Below, piece by piece: positions 26,158-34,080 of a stretch of 64,000 nt of DNA. The DNA is from Telmatospirillum sp. J64-1. Its GTDB lineage: Bacteria > Pseudomonadota > Alphaproteobacteria > Rhodospirillales > Magnetospirillaceae. The first letter of the stretch is position 1, and each line of letters starts with the position of its first letter. Below the pieces are notes generated by a model. It saw only the letters and a program-made list of their open reading frames with translations, ran no database searches and was not told where the DNA came from. The stretch spans positions 124,001 through 188,000 of the forward strand of contig NZ_SBHN01000005.1 of the NCBI RefSeq assembly GCF_006980715.1, written 5' to 3'. A program made the position numbers and the translations under genes.

Positions 26158-26321
26158 ACTGGATGAAGGCGAGGATTTCCGCGGCTGTCGGCACGGGACG
26201 CCCCCTCCCCTCCCTCTCCCCGCACTGCCCAATTTCTAAGCAATTTTTAGTTTTTTGCCGTCAAACACGGCACCCCCAATGGGGCGACTCTTCTACCCAT
26301 GGTCATAATGCAGGCACGGCA

Positions 26322-26348
26322 AAGGCCGCCGGCGGAACCGGCGGCCTT
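26322..26348. terminator. Terminator of the alpha/beta hydrolase gene
   Basis: Perfect 11-bp stem AAGGCCGCCGG with its complement, loop CGGAA, 23 bp after the hydrolase stop on the minus strand. The U-tract is poor. Confidence 0.7.
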
Positions 26349-26370
26349 CGCAAATAAGTTATTGGGAAAA

Positions 26371-27162
26371 CTAGAGAATAGCGCGGACGAAGCGGGCCAT
26401 GGTCTCCAGGATCGGACCCGCATGTTCATGATGGGGGGTATGGCCGCAATAGGGCAGGATCAGTGTTTCGCAGGGGCCCGAGACCTGGCGCGCGATGGCC
26501 TCCACCTGACGGTCGCTGCCGTAGAAATCCTCCTCGCCCTGGATGACGAAGACGGGACAGGTGATGTCGGGCAGGTAATGCTCGACGTTCCAGGTCCAGA
26601 ATTCCGGCCGCTGCCAAGTATCGCTCCAGCCGTGGAAGGCGCATTCCGCATTCGCGCCGTGCCAGCGTTCCAGCTTCTGGCGCAGGTCCCCATCCTGCCA
26701 GTCCCGTACCGCGCGGCGGATCGCCGAAAGGCAGATTTCCTCGTTGAAGACATGGGGCGCCTCGGCGACGACCCCGACCACCTGGCAATCACCCGGAGCC
26801 GCGGCGGCATGGATCAGGGCGATGGTCGCCCCGTCGCTGTGCCCGATCAGCACCGCCCGCTTGACCCCCGCATGCTTCAGCACCTGGGGCAGCACCCGCA
26901 AGGCTTCGTCGTCGTGATAGGTCTTCGGCCGGGGCAAGTCCGCCGGATCGGAATTGCCGTAACCGGCGCGGCTGTAGACCAGGGCGCCGCATCCCGTGGC
27001 ACGGGACAGGCGGTCGGGAAAATCCCGCCACATCGCCGCACAGCCCAGCCCTTCGTGCAGAAAGACCAAAGTCGGCGCCAAGGCGGGCGCCGGACCGATC
27101 ATGCGGTATTCCAGCTTCTTGCCATCCACCTCGAAATGGCCTTTTTCCAAGACTTCAGCCAT
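26371..27162 (-). CDS. Alpha/beta hydrolase
   Basis: A 263-residue serine hydrolase. The nucleophile elbow is GHSDGATIA (about 106-114), the oxyanion region is FLHEGLGCAAMWRDFP (about 34-49), the acid is in VIQGEEDFYG (about 215-224), and the histidine is in CGHTPHHE (about 242-249). The substrate is unknown; the FHEGLG-type region resembles lactonase or ester hydrolases. The start at ATG 27162 overlaps the stop of a 12-codon upstream reading frame (TAATG) that has the better ribosome site. Confidence 0.9.
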   Translation of the reverse strand: MAEVLEKGHFEVDGKKLEYRMIGPAPALAPTLVFLHEGLGCAAMWRDFPDRLSRATGCGALVYSRAGYGNSDPADLPRPKTYHDDEALRVLPQVLKHAGVKRAVLIGHSDGATIALIHAAAAPGDCQVVGVVAEAPHVFNEEICLSAIRRAVRDWQDGDLRQKLERWHGANAECAFHGWSDTWQRPEFWTWNVEHYLPDITCPVFVIQGEEDFYGSDRQVEAIARQVSGPCETLILPYCGHTPHHEHAGPILETMARFVRAIL

Positions 27163-27200
27163 TACGCGCCTCGAGGGACGGGAAGAAAATATCTGTTCAT
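27162..27200 (-). CDS. Possible 12-residue leader peptide coupled to the hydrolase gene
   Basis: ATG at 27200 preceded by GGGAGG five bases upstream opens a frame encoding MNRYFLPVPRGA, whose TAA overlaps the hydrolase ATG by one base (TAATG). The arrangement suggests translational coupling. The hydrolase ATG itself has only GAGG further upstream. The peptide is not known to be made. Confidence 0.4.
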   Translation of the reverse strand: MNRYFLPVPRGA

Positions 27201-27387
27201 CCAATCCTCCCTTTCGTTTCTTGTGGCCCGGGAAAGCATCATAGCCCCGCCCGGTATCACCACCAAGCCACTGGCCGAATAACGCCTACACGCAGCGCGG
27301 GTTTCCCGACCTATCCGCCTGACCGGAAAAGAAAGCCACCCGATCAAGCGCCTTGTCCCAAAAGGAACAAGGGCTTAGCTTTTATGG

Positions 27388-27807
27388 ATGATCCCCATCA
27401 CACGCAGAATAGCACTGGACGAGTCGGAACTGGACTTCCGTTTCGTCCGGGCCTCGGGCCCGGGCGGGCAGAACGTCAACAAGGTATCGACCGCCGTGGA
27501 ACTGCGCTTCGACTTGGCCCGCTCGCCCAGCCTGCCCGACGACGTGAAAGACCGCCTGGCGCAGCTGGCGGGGCGGCGGCTGACCCAGGACGGCGTGCTG
27601 GTCATCGACGCCCAGCGTTTCCGCTCGCAGGACATGAACCGCAAGGATGCGGTCGAGCGGCTGGTGGAACTGATCCGCCAGGCCCTGCACAAGGACCCGC
27701 CGCGCCGCGCTACCCGTCCCTCGCTGTCGGCCAAGCGGCGGCGCATGGACGAGAAAAGCAAGCGGGGCGAAACCAAACGCGGCCGCGGCCGGATCAACCT
27801 GGATTAA
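27388..27807 (+). CDS. arfB: Alternative ribosome-rescue factor ArfB (peptidyl-tRNA hydrolase, YaeJ)
   Basis: A 139-residue stand-alone release-factor-like protein that hydrolyses peptidyl-tRNA on ribosomes stalled on truncated mRNA. It has the catalytic GGQ in ASGPGGQNVNKVST (about 22-35) and no codon-recognition domains. A long basic tail (about 105-139, RRRMDEKSKRGETKRGRGR) enters the mRNA tunnel. The start ATG 27388 matches family length. It is a single gene; an inverted repeat follows. Confidence 0.93.
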   Translation: MIPITRRIALDESELDFRFVRASGPGGQNVNKVSTAVELRFDLARSPSLPDDVKDRLAQLAGRRLTQDGVLVIDAQRFRSQDMNRKDAVERLVELIRQALHKDPPRRATRPSLSAKRRRMDEKSKRGETKRGRGRINLD

Positions 27808-27826
27808 GCCTGCCGTGGCGTCCTCG

Positions 27827-27847
27827 GCAAAGGATTTAAACCTTTGC
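27827..27847. promoter_or_regulatory. Inverted repeat GCAAAGG-N7-CCTTTGC
   Basis: A perfect 7-bp inverted repeat centred on TTTAAA, in the 110 bp between arfB and the YbhB-like gene, with a short CAGCCC/GGGCTG hairpin just after it (27856-27871). It could be an operator for the downstream gene or part of an arfB terminator. Confidence 0.4.
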
Positions 27848-27917
27848 GTCAGGAACAGCCCTGCGGGGCTGCGCGTTCTAGAAGCGGCCACTCATGCGCA
27901 TCGACAGGAGGTCTGCC

Positions 27918-28379
27918 ATGCCATTCGCGCTATCCAGCCCGGCGCTCAAGGCGAATGAACGCATGCCGGAGCAGTATAGTTGCGACGGTGCCGATATTTC
28001 CCCTCCCCTGGAATTCATCGACCCGCCGCCCGGCACCCGCAGCTTCGCCATCATCTGCGTCGACCCCGATGCACCGAACGGACCTTTCTACCATTGGGGG
28101 GTGTTCGACATTCCCGGCGATGCGACGGGCCTGCGCGAGCAGTTCCTGCGCACCGAACGCGGCGCCTCCCACCAGGCGATCAACGATTTCGAAGCCAAGG
28201 GCTATGGCGGTCCCTGCCCGCCGAAGGGCGGCGGCGAGCATCATTACCGTTTCCGACTTTATGCGCTGAAGGTGGAAAGCCTGCCGGTCCGCGAACCCAT
28301 CTCCTGCCGCGACCTGGAAAAGCTGGCCGAGGAACATTGCCTGGCGGCCACGGACCTGATCTGCACCTATTCCCGCTGA
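27918..28379 (+). CDS. YbhB/YbcL family Raf kinase inhibitor-like protein
   Basis: A 153-residue PEBP-fold protein. SPALKANERMPEQYSCDGADISPPLEF (about 6-32), the pocket sequence CVDPDAPNG (about 45-53), FYHWGVFDIP and the GPCPPKGGGEHHYRFRLYAL segment (about 95-114) are all diagnostic. Bacterial members are of uncertain function; they may bind small anions or phospholipids. ATG 27918 follows AGGAGG by 7 bp. Its last 13 bp overlap the convergent gene at 28367. Confidence 0.93.
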   Translation: MPFALSSPALKANERMPEQYSCDGADISPPLEFIDPPPGTRSFAIICVDPDAPNGPFYHWGVFDIPGDATGLREQFLRTERGASHQAINDFEAKGYGGPCPPKGGGEHHYRFRLYALKVESLPVREPISCRDLEKLAEEHCLAATDLICTYSR

Positions 28380-28660
28380 GACCGGGACCTTCCCGCCGGC
28401 TTCTCGGGGCTGCGGGCGATGCGGAAGTCGTCATCGCCCCGGCGGAAGATATCGAAACTCCGCCCATCCTCGCATTCCACTTCCCCGACCAGAACCTCCA
28501 ACCCGTGATGCTGGCCCCGGCGCACGTTGGTCAGTTGGACCACGGCGCAATCGTGGTCCCGGAAGATCTGTTCCTCCAACTCCGGCAACCATTCCGGCGT
28601 ACCCTGCGACAGGAGCAGAAATCCCGAGGTCATAGCGAAAATCGCCCCTGCTCCGAGCAT
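28367..28660 (-). CDS. Small protein with N-terminal membrane segment, unknown
   Basis: A 97-residue protein with a hydrophobic start (1-19, MLGAGAIFAMTSGFLLLSQ) that may be a signal anchor. A short mixed domain of beta character follows (CAVVQLTNVRRGQHHGLEVLVGEVECEDGRSFDIFRRGDDDFRI, about 38-82), then a charged tail. AAGGGAGGG precedes the ATG by 6 bp, which supports translation. It overlaps the end of the YbhB-like gene by 13 bp on the opposite strand. I recognise no family. Confidence 0.7.
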   Translation of the reverse strand: MLGAGAIFAMTSGFLLLSQGTPEWLPELEEQIFRDHDCAVVQLTNVRRGQHHGLEVLVGEVECEDGRSFDIFRRGDDDFRIARSPEKPAGRSRSQRE

Positions 28661-28734
28661 GAATCACCCTCCCTTGTTGCAACCCCTTTCAGGGTTCAAC
28701 AACAAAGGCGTGTCCTTGCTCGCCACTCTTTCGT

Positions 28735-29130
28735 TTAATTCATCGTCTCGCGCAGGGCGTCCTCGAGGATACGGTTGCCCAGGCGTCCCAGGCGGAGGGA
28801 ACCGCCCAGCAGCCGCACGGTATCCTGGCGCAGCAGGCTGGCCTGGGTCAGCAGCAGCATCTGCGGAGAGGAACAGGACAGGATGGCCCCGGCGCGGCTG
28901 AAGCCCGATTGCATGCCGTCATGGCCGAATCGCAACCATTCCTGGTACAAGGCGCGCTGTCCGCGGGCCACGACGATCCAGCAACGCAGGACAGCCGCCA
29001 TATCACCATAGGCGCGGACATGAGGCGGCTGGCTTGCGGCTACGGCGCTTGCCACCAAAGCCCTGATTTCCTCGACGGTCCGTGCCAGTTCTGGCCGTTC
29101 CGGATAGCGTTCTCCGGGCATCAGCACCAT
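28735..29130 (-). CDS. Unknown protein, weakly phasin-like
   Basis: A 131-residue soluble, mostly helical protein. The middle (GMQSGFSRAGAILSCSSPQMLLLTQASLLRQDTVRLL, about 72-108) recalls the SCSSPQxLLxLQ pattern of phasins, which coat polyhydroxyalkanoate granules, but the match is weak and the protein has an unusual Arg-rich C-terminus. The start is uncertain: ATG at 29130 or at 29121, with only a poor ribosome site. It is divergent from the nuclease gene. Confidence 0.65.
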   Translation of the reverse strand: MVLMPGERYPERPELARTVEEIRALVASAVAASQPPHVRAYGDMAAVLRCWIVVARGQRALYQEWLRFGHDGMQSGFSRAGAILSCSSPQMLLLTQASLLRQDTVRLLGGSLRLGRLGNRILEDALRETMN

Positions 29131-29282
29131 CCTGGTTCTAGGTGTTCAGGAGAAGAGACTATCATCGGCACTATTGTGCCTGCGCATCGGCAGAGGTGGT
29201 ATCCGACCAAAAGGCTGGTCCCCTTGCTCCGAGAGAGCTAATGCTCTACAGCATGGGCTGGATTATGGGCAGGGAGTCACCG

Positions 29283-30518
29283 GTGAAATTCGTCCACGCC
29301 GCCGATATCCATCTCGACAGTCCCATGGCCGGGCTGGCCGCCTATGACGGCGCCCCGTTGGAGCGGCTGCGCGGCGCCACCCGCCAGGCCCTGGTCAATC
29401 TGGTCGACCTGGCGATCGAAGAGGCCGCCTCCTTCGTGGTGATCGCCGGCGACCTCTATGACGGCGACTGGCGCGACTTCAATACCGGCCTGTTCTTCTG
29501 CGCCCAGATGACGCGGCTGGACAGGCAGGGCATTCCGGTCTTCGTGGTCCAGGGCAATCACGACGCCGAAAGCGCAATGACCAAGCGCCTGCCCCTGCCC
29601 GGCAATGTGACCGTCTTTTCCACCCGCCGGGCCGAGACGAAAATCCTGGACGGATTGCGCGTCGCCATCCATGGCCGCAGCTTCGCCAGCCGCGACGTCA
29701 GCGACAATCTGGCCGCCACCTATCCCGCCCCGGTCAAGGGGATGTTCAATATCGGCCTGCTGCATACCGCCTGCGACGGCCGAGCCGGCCATGCCCCCTA
29801 TGCCCCCTGCACCGCCGCCGAACTGGCGGCCAAGGGCTATGAATACTGGGCGCTGGGCCATGTCCACCGGCGCGAGGTGCTGAACGAGACCCCCTATATC
29901 GTCTTCCCCGGCAATACCCAGGGCCGCCATGCCCGTGAGACGGGTCCCAAGGGCTGCACCCTCGTCACCGTCGAGGACGGCGCGGTGACGGCGCTGGAAC
30001 ATCGGGACCTGGACGTGGTGCGCTGGGCGCAGGTCGAGATCGATGCCTCGGCCTGCGCCGGGCTTGACGAGGTGGTGGAGACGGCCCTCTCCGCCCTGGA
30101 GGATGCCGCCGCCGAAGCGGGGGGACGCCTGCTGGCCGCCCGCCTGCGCTTCACGGGACGCAGCCCCGCCCATGCCGCCCTGACCCGGCGCGGCGACCAG
30201 CTGGCCGCCGAATTGCGTGCCAGCGCCATGGGAATCGGCGCGGAAGGAGCGTGGATCGAGAAGATCCTGATCGAGACCCGCCCGCCCGTCGAGACCGACA
30301 AACTGCTTCAGCGCGGCGATTCCATCGGCGCCTTGGCCCGCTCGGTCGGCACCGTCGGCCCCGAGGACATGGCGGCGCTGAGTGCCGAACTGGCCGATCT
30401 GTGGAGCCGCATGCCCAAGGAAGCCCGCGAGGAAGGCGACGACGACATGGCCGTCCTACTGCGCGAAGGGGCCGACCTGCTGCTGGCGCGGCTGGCCGAA
30501 GAGGAGGCCGGGGAATGA
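29283..30518 (+). CDS. DNA repair metallophosphoesterase, YhaO/SbcD-like
   Basis: A 411-residue Mre11/SbcD-related calcineurin-type phosphoesterase. Metal-binding motifs are in order: HAADIHLDSP (5-14), GDLYDG (about 58-63), GNHD (about 94-97), LLHTACDG and GHVHRRE (about 197-203). It would act as nuclease with the overlapping downstream YhaN-like ATPase. I chose GTG 29283 because GGGAG lies 6 bp upstream and the family begins KFVHAADIHLDSP; ATGs at 29241-29265 are alternatives. It overlaps the next gene by ATGA. Confidence 0.88.
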   Translation: MKFVHAADIHLDSPMAGLAAYDGAPLERLRGATRQALVNLVDLAIEEAASFVVIAGDLYDGDWRDFNTGLFFCAQMTRLDRQGIPVFVVQGNHDAESAMTKRLPLPGNVTVFSTRRAETKILDGLRVAIHGRSFASRDVSDNLAATYPAPVKGMFNIGLLHTACDGRAGHAPYAPCTAAELAAKGYEYWALGHVHRREVLNETPYIVFPGNTQGRHARETGPKGCTLVTVEDGAVTALEHRDLDVVRWAQVEIDASACAGLDEVVETALSALEDAAAEAGGRLLAARLRFTGRSPAHAALTRRGDQLAAELRASAMGIGAEGAWIEKILIETRPPVETDKLLQRGDSIGALARSVGTVGPEDMAALSAELADLWSRMPKEAREEGDDDMAVLLREGADLLLARLAEEEAGE

Positions 30519-33500
30519 GGATCGAACGGCTTTGGCTCGAACGCTTCGGCCATTTCACGGAAAAGGAACTGGATTTCCGGCGTTCTTCGATGCATGTGCT
30601 CTGCGGCCCCAACGAGGCTGGAAAGTCCACGCTGCTGGCTTCCCTGTCCGACCTGTTCTTCGGCTTCGGGGCGCAAAGCCCCTATGCCTTCCTGCATGAG
30701 TACAAGCAATTGCGCCTGGGCGCCGAGATCGTCGCCGCCGACGGCACGCGCCTGGACTTCCGCCGCCGCAAGGGCAACCAGAAGACCCTGCTGTCCCCGG
30801 AGGGAGAGGTCCTGGACGACCAGGCCCTGGCACCTTTCCTGGGGCCGGTGGACCGGACCTTCTTCGAGACCATGTTCGGCCTGGACCACGCCCGCCTGCG
30901 CCGGGGCGGCGCCGATATCCTGGAGGCCAAGGGCGATCTCGGCCGCAGCCTGTTCGAGGCCGGCGGCGGCATGCTGGGCCTGACCGGGTTGCAACGCCGC
31001 CTGGACGGCGAAGCCGCCGACCTCTTCGCCCCGCGCAAGGCGGCGAACCGCCTGTTCTACCGCGCCCTCGATTCCTATAACGAGGCCCGCCGCAGCCTCG
31101 GCGAGGCCGCCTTGAGGCCCCAAGCTTGGCAGGATATGCAGGACCGGCTGGCCGAGGCCGAGGCCCGCGCCGAAGCCGCCCGCCAAAGGCTGGCGGAACT
31201 GGAGCCCCGCCGTGCCCGCGCCGAACGCCTGCGCCGGGTGCTGCCCCTTCTCGGAGAACTGGCCCAGGCGGAACGGGACCTGTCCGGCCTCGCCGCCATG
31301 CCGGGTCTGCCCATTGACGCCCGCGACCGCCGCCTGGACGCCCAGCGCCGCGCCGACCTGGCCGGACAATCCCTGGGCCGGGCGGAAGAGGAACTGGCGC
31401 GCCTGACCGAGGAAATGACCAAGCTGGACCCCGCCGCCGAACTTCTGGCGCGGGGCGAGATGATCCACGCCCTGTTCGAACGCGGCGCCGCCGTACGCGA
31501 CCAGTTGGACGACCTGCCCAAGCGCCGCGACGCCCTGGCCCGCGCCCGGAACGAACTGACCCTGATGCTGCGCCGCCTGGGCAGTTCCCTGCCGCCCGAA
31601 CGCGCCGCCGAGTTGGTGCCCAGCCGTGCCGATGCGGCGGCCATCCGCGCGCTGATTGCCGAGGAAGCCGCGCTGCGCGGCAAGGCGGAAGCCGCCGGGC
31701 ATCGCCTGGCCGAGGCCGAACGGCACATGGCCGAGGCGGAAGCGGCCCTGGCCGCCGAGCCCGCCCTGCCCGACCCGGCGCCGCTGGCCGCCGTGCTGGA
31801 CGTCGTCAAGGGACGCGGCCCGCTGGAAAGCCGCCTGCGCGACGCCGCCTTGCGCGCCGAACAGGCCCAGGACGCCCTGGACACCGCCCTCGCCGCTTTG
31901 CCCCACTGGCAGGGCGATGCCGAAGCCCTGGCGCGCCTGTCCCTGCCAGACGAGTCCACCATCGAACGCTTCGAAACCGAACTGGCCGAGATGGCACAGC
32001 GCCGCAGCCGCGCCGAGGACGAGCGGATACGCTGCCGGACGCATCTGGAGGAAGCCGAAGCGGAACTGGCACGGATGACGGCGGCGGGTGATCTACCCAC
32101 CGCCGACGCCCTGGAAACCGCCCGTAAACGCCGCGATGCAGCCTGGGCCGCCCTGCGAAGCCGCATCGCCGAAGGCGGCCCCTTCATCGCGGCAGAAGGC
32201 GACGCCTACGAGACCCTGCTGCACGAGGCCGACCGGCTGGCCGACCGCCGCTTCGCCGATGCCGGGCGCGTGGCCCGTTTCGAGGCCGCCCAGCAACGCC
32301 ACGCCACGGCCGCCCAAGCCCTGGCCGAAGCCGACAAGGCCGCCCGGAAGCTGGAGGAAGCTGCCAAAGACCTCTCGGCAAGCTGGTCTGCCGCCTGGGC
32401 GGAAAGCGGCCTGCCGGTGCGGAGTCCGCGCGAGATGACCAACTGGCTGGCCCGCCGCGCCGACATCCTGCGCCGCCGCGAGACGCTGAAGGCCGCCGAT
32501 GCCGAAAGCCGCGCCCTGCGCGCCGAGATCGCCGAATCCATCGCCCAGCTCGGCGCGGCCCTGGCCGCCGCCGGTTCCTCCCCGGCGGCGGAAAACGAAA
32601 GCCTGGCAGTGCTGGTGGCCCGGGCGGAAAGCCTGCTGCGCAAGCTGACGGACTCCGAGAACCGCCGCCGTCAGGCCAGGGAAAAGCTGGACGAGCGCCG
32701 CCTTGCCCTGGACGAAGCGCGCCGCCGCGATCAAGCCTGCCTCCAGGCTTTGCAGGATTGGCGCAACCGCTGGCAGGAACGTATCTCCACCCTGGGCCAA
32801 CGTCCGGATGCCGAACCCGCCGCCGTGGAAGAAGCCCTGGGGCTGACCGAGGAAATCGACCGCCTGCTGGGCCAGATCGCCGACCTGGATCACCGCATCG
32901 GGGCCATCGGCGACAATCACGCCCGCTTCTGCCGGGATGTCGCCGACTTGCTGCCGGAATTCGGCGGAGACGCCGCCACGGCCTGCGCCGAGGCCTTCGA
33001 CCGCCTGCAAAAGGCCAAAGCCGATACCCGCCGCCGCCAGGGCTTGGCGACCCGTCGGCAGGAGGTGCAGGAGGAAATCCGCAAGGCGCAGGCGCAATTC
33101 GCCGAGGCCCGGGCCGAACTGGACGGGCTGTGCCGCGCCGCCGGCTGTGCTGCGCTCGAAGAGCTTCCCGCCGCCATCGAAACCGCCGAGAAGCGCCGCC
33201 TTCTGGAGGAACGGCGCGAGGCCCTGATCCGCCAGATCCTGCAATCCGGGGACGGCCACAGCCTGGAAGACCTGCGCGCCGAAGCCGCCGAGGCAGACCC
33301 CGACGCCCTGGCGGCTGAAATCCGCGATCTCGCCGCCGCCGTCCAGCAGGCGTCGGAGGATCGCGCCGAGGCCGCGGGTGCCTTGACCACCCTGCGCCAC
33401 CAGGAAGAAGAGATGCGCGCCAATTGCCGGGCCGCCGATGCCGCCCAGCAGCTTCAGGAAGCCGTGGCCGAAATGCGCGACGTCGCCCGCCGCTATGGCC

Positions 33501-33991
33501 GCCTGACCGCCGCCTCCTACCTGCTGCGCCGGGCCATCGAAAGCTATCGCCAGGAACAGCAGGGGCCGCTTCTGGCCCGCGCCGGAGACATCTTCCGGCG
33601 CCTGACCGGCGACAGCTTCGCGGGATTGTCGGTGGATTACGACGAACGCGACCAGCCCGTCCTGACCGGCAAGCGCCCCAGCGGTGGCCAAGTCCCGGTG
33701 GAAGGCATGAGCGAAGGCAGCCGCGACCAGCTTTTCCTGGCGCTGCGCTTGGCCGCCATCGAACGCTATGCCGAAGCCGCCGAACCCCTGCCCTTCGTCG
33801 CCGACGACCTGCTGATCACCTTCGACGACGAACGCGCCCTGGCGGCCTTGGGGGTTCTGCGCGACCTGTCGAAGCGGGTGCAGGTGCTGTTCTTCACCCA
33901 CCATCCCCATCTCGCGGACCTTGCCGCGTCGCGCCTGGGCGAGGATGTCACCCTGCATCGGCTGGAACGAGAGAAGTTGGCCGCGCAGTAG
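30515..33991 (+). CDS. AAA ATPase with long coiled coils, YhaN/SbcC-like
   Basis: An 1158-residue SMC/Rad50-related protein. The Walker A CGPNEAGKST lies at about 29-38. Very long Ala/Arg/Glu-rich coiled coils fill about 190-1000. The C-terminal ABC signature region EGMSEGSRDQLFLALRLAAIE, Walker B PFVADDLLITFDDERA and FFTHHPHL are at about 1065-1140. No zinc hook CxxC is obvious in the middle. It should pair with the upstream YhaO-like nuclease in DNA-end processing or repair. The ATG overlaps the previous stop (ATGA). Confidence 0.88.
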   Translation: MRIERLWLERFGHFTEKELDFRRSSMHVLCGPNEAGKSTLLASLSDLFFGFGAQSPYAFLHEYKQLRLGAEIVAADGTRLDFRRRKGNQKTLLSPEGEVLDDQALAPFLGPVDRTFFETMFGLDHARLRRGGADILEAKGDLGRSLFEAGGGMLGLTGLQRRLDGEAADLFAPRKAANRLFYRALDSYNEARRSLGEAALRPQAWQDMQDRLAEAEARAEAARQRLAELEPRRARAERLRRVLPLLGELAQAERDLSGLAAMPGLPIDARDRRLDAQRRADLAGQSLGRAEEELARLTEEMTKLDPAAELLARGEMIHALFERGAAVRDQLDDLPKRRDALARARNELTLMLRRLGSSLPPERAAELVPSRADAAAIRALIAEEAALRGKAEAAGHRLAEAERHMAEAEAALAAEPALPDPAPLAAVLDVVKGRGPLESRLRDAALRAEQAQDALDTALAALPHWQGDAEALARLSLPDESTIERFETELAEMAQRRSRAEDERIRCRTHLEEAEAELARMTAAGDLPTADALETARKRRDAAWAALRSRIAEGGPFIAAEGDAYETLLHEADRLADRRFADAGRVARFEAAQQRHATAAQALAEADKAARKLEEAAKDLSASWSAAWAESGLPVRSPREMTNWLARRADILRRRETLKAADAESRALRAEIAESIAQLGAALAAAGSSPAAENESLAVLVARAESLLRKLTDSENRRRQAREKLDERRLALDEARRRDQACLQALQDWRNRWQERISTLGQRPDAEPAAVEEALGLTEEIDRLLGQIADLDHRIGAIGDNHARFCRDVADLLPEFGGDAATACAEAFDRLQKAKADTRRRQGLATRRQEVQEEIRKAQAQFAEARAELDGLCRAAGCAALEELPAAIETAEKRRLLEERREALIRQILQSGDGHSLEDLRAEAAEADPDALAAEIRDLAAAVQQASEDRAEAAGALTTLRHQEEEMRANCRAADAAQQLQEAVAEMRDVARRYGRLTAASYLLRRAIESYRQEQQGPLLARAGDIFRRLTGDSFAGLSVDYDERDQPVLTGKRPSGGQVPVEGMSEGSRDQLFLALRLAAIERYAEAAEPLPFVADDLLITFDDERALAALGVLRDLSKRVQVLFFTHHPHLADLAASRLGEDVTLHRLEREKLAAQ

Positions 33992-34080
33992 GCAGGGAAG
34001 ACGTCCTGCTGCGGCAGATCGCCAGTTGACGCGGGCCTGCCGCGCGGCAACATATGGGGCATCTACAAGGGGAATGGCAG

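Noticed and set aside
30308-32044. Antisense frame opposite the YhaN-like gene
   Set aside because: Glutamine/Gly-rich low-complexity product that mirrors the coiled coil of the true gene.
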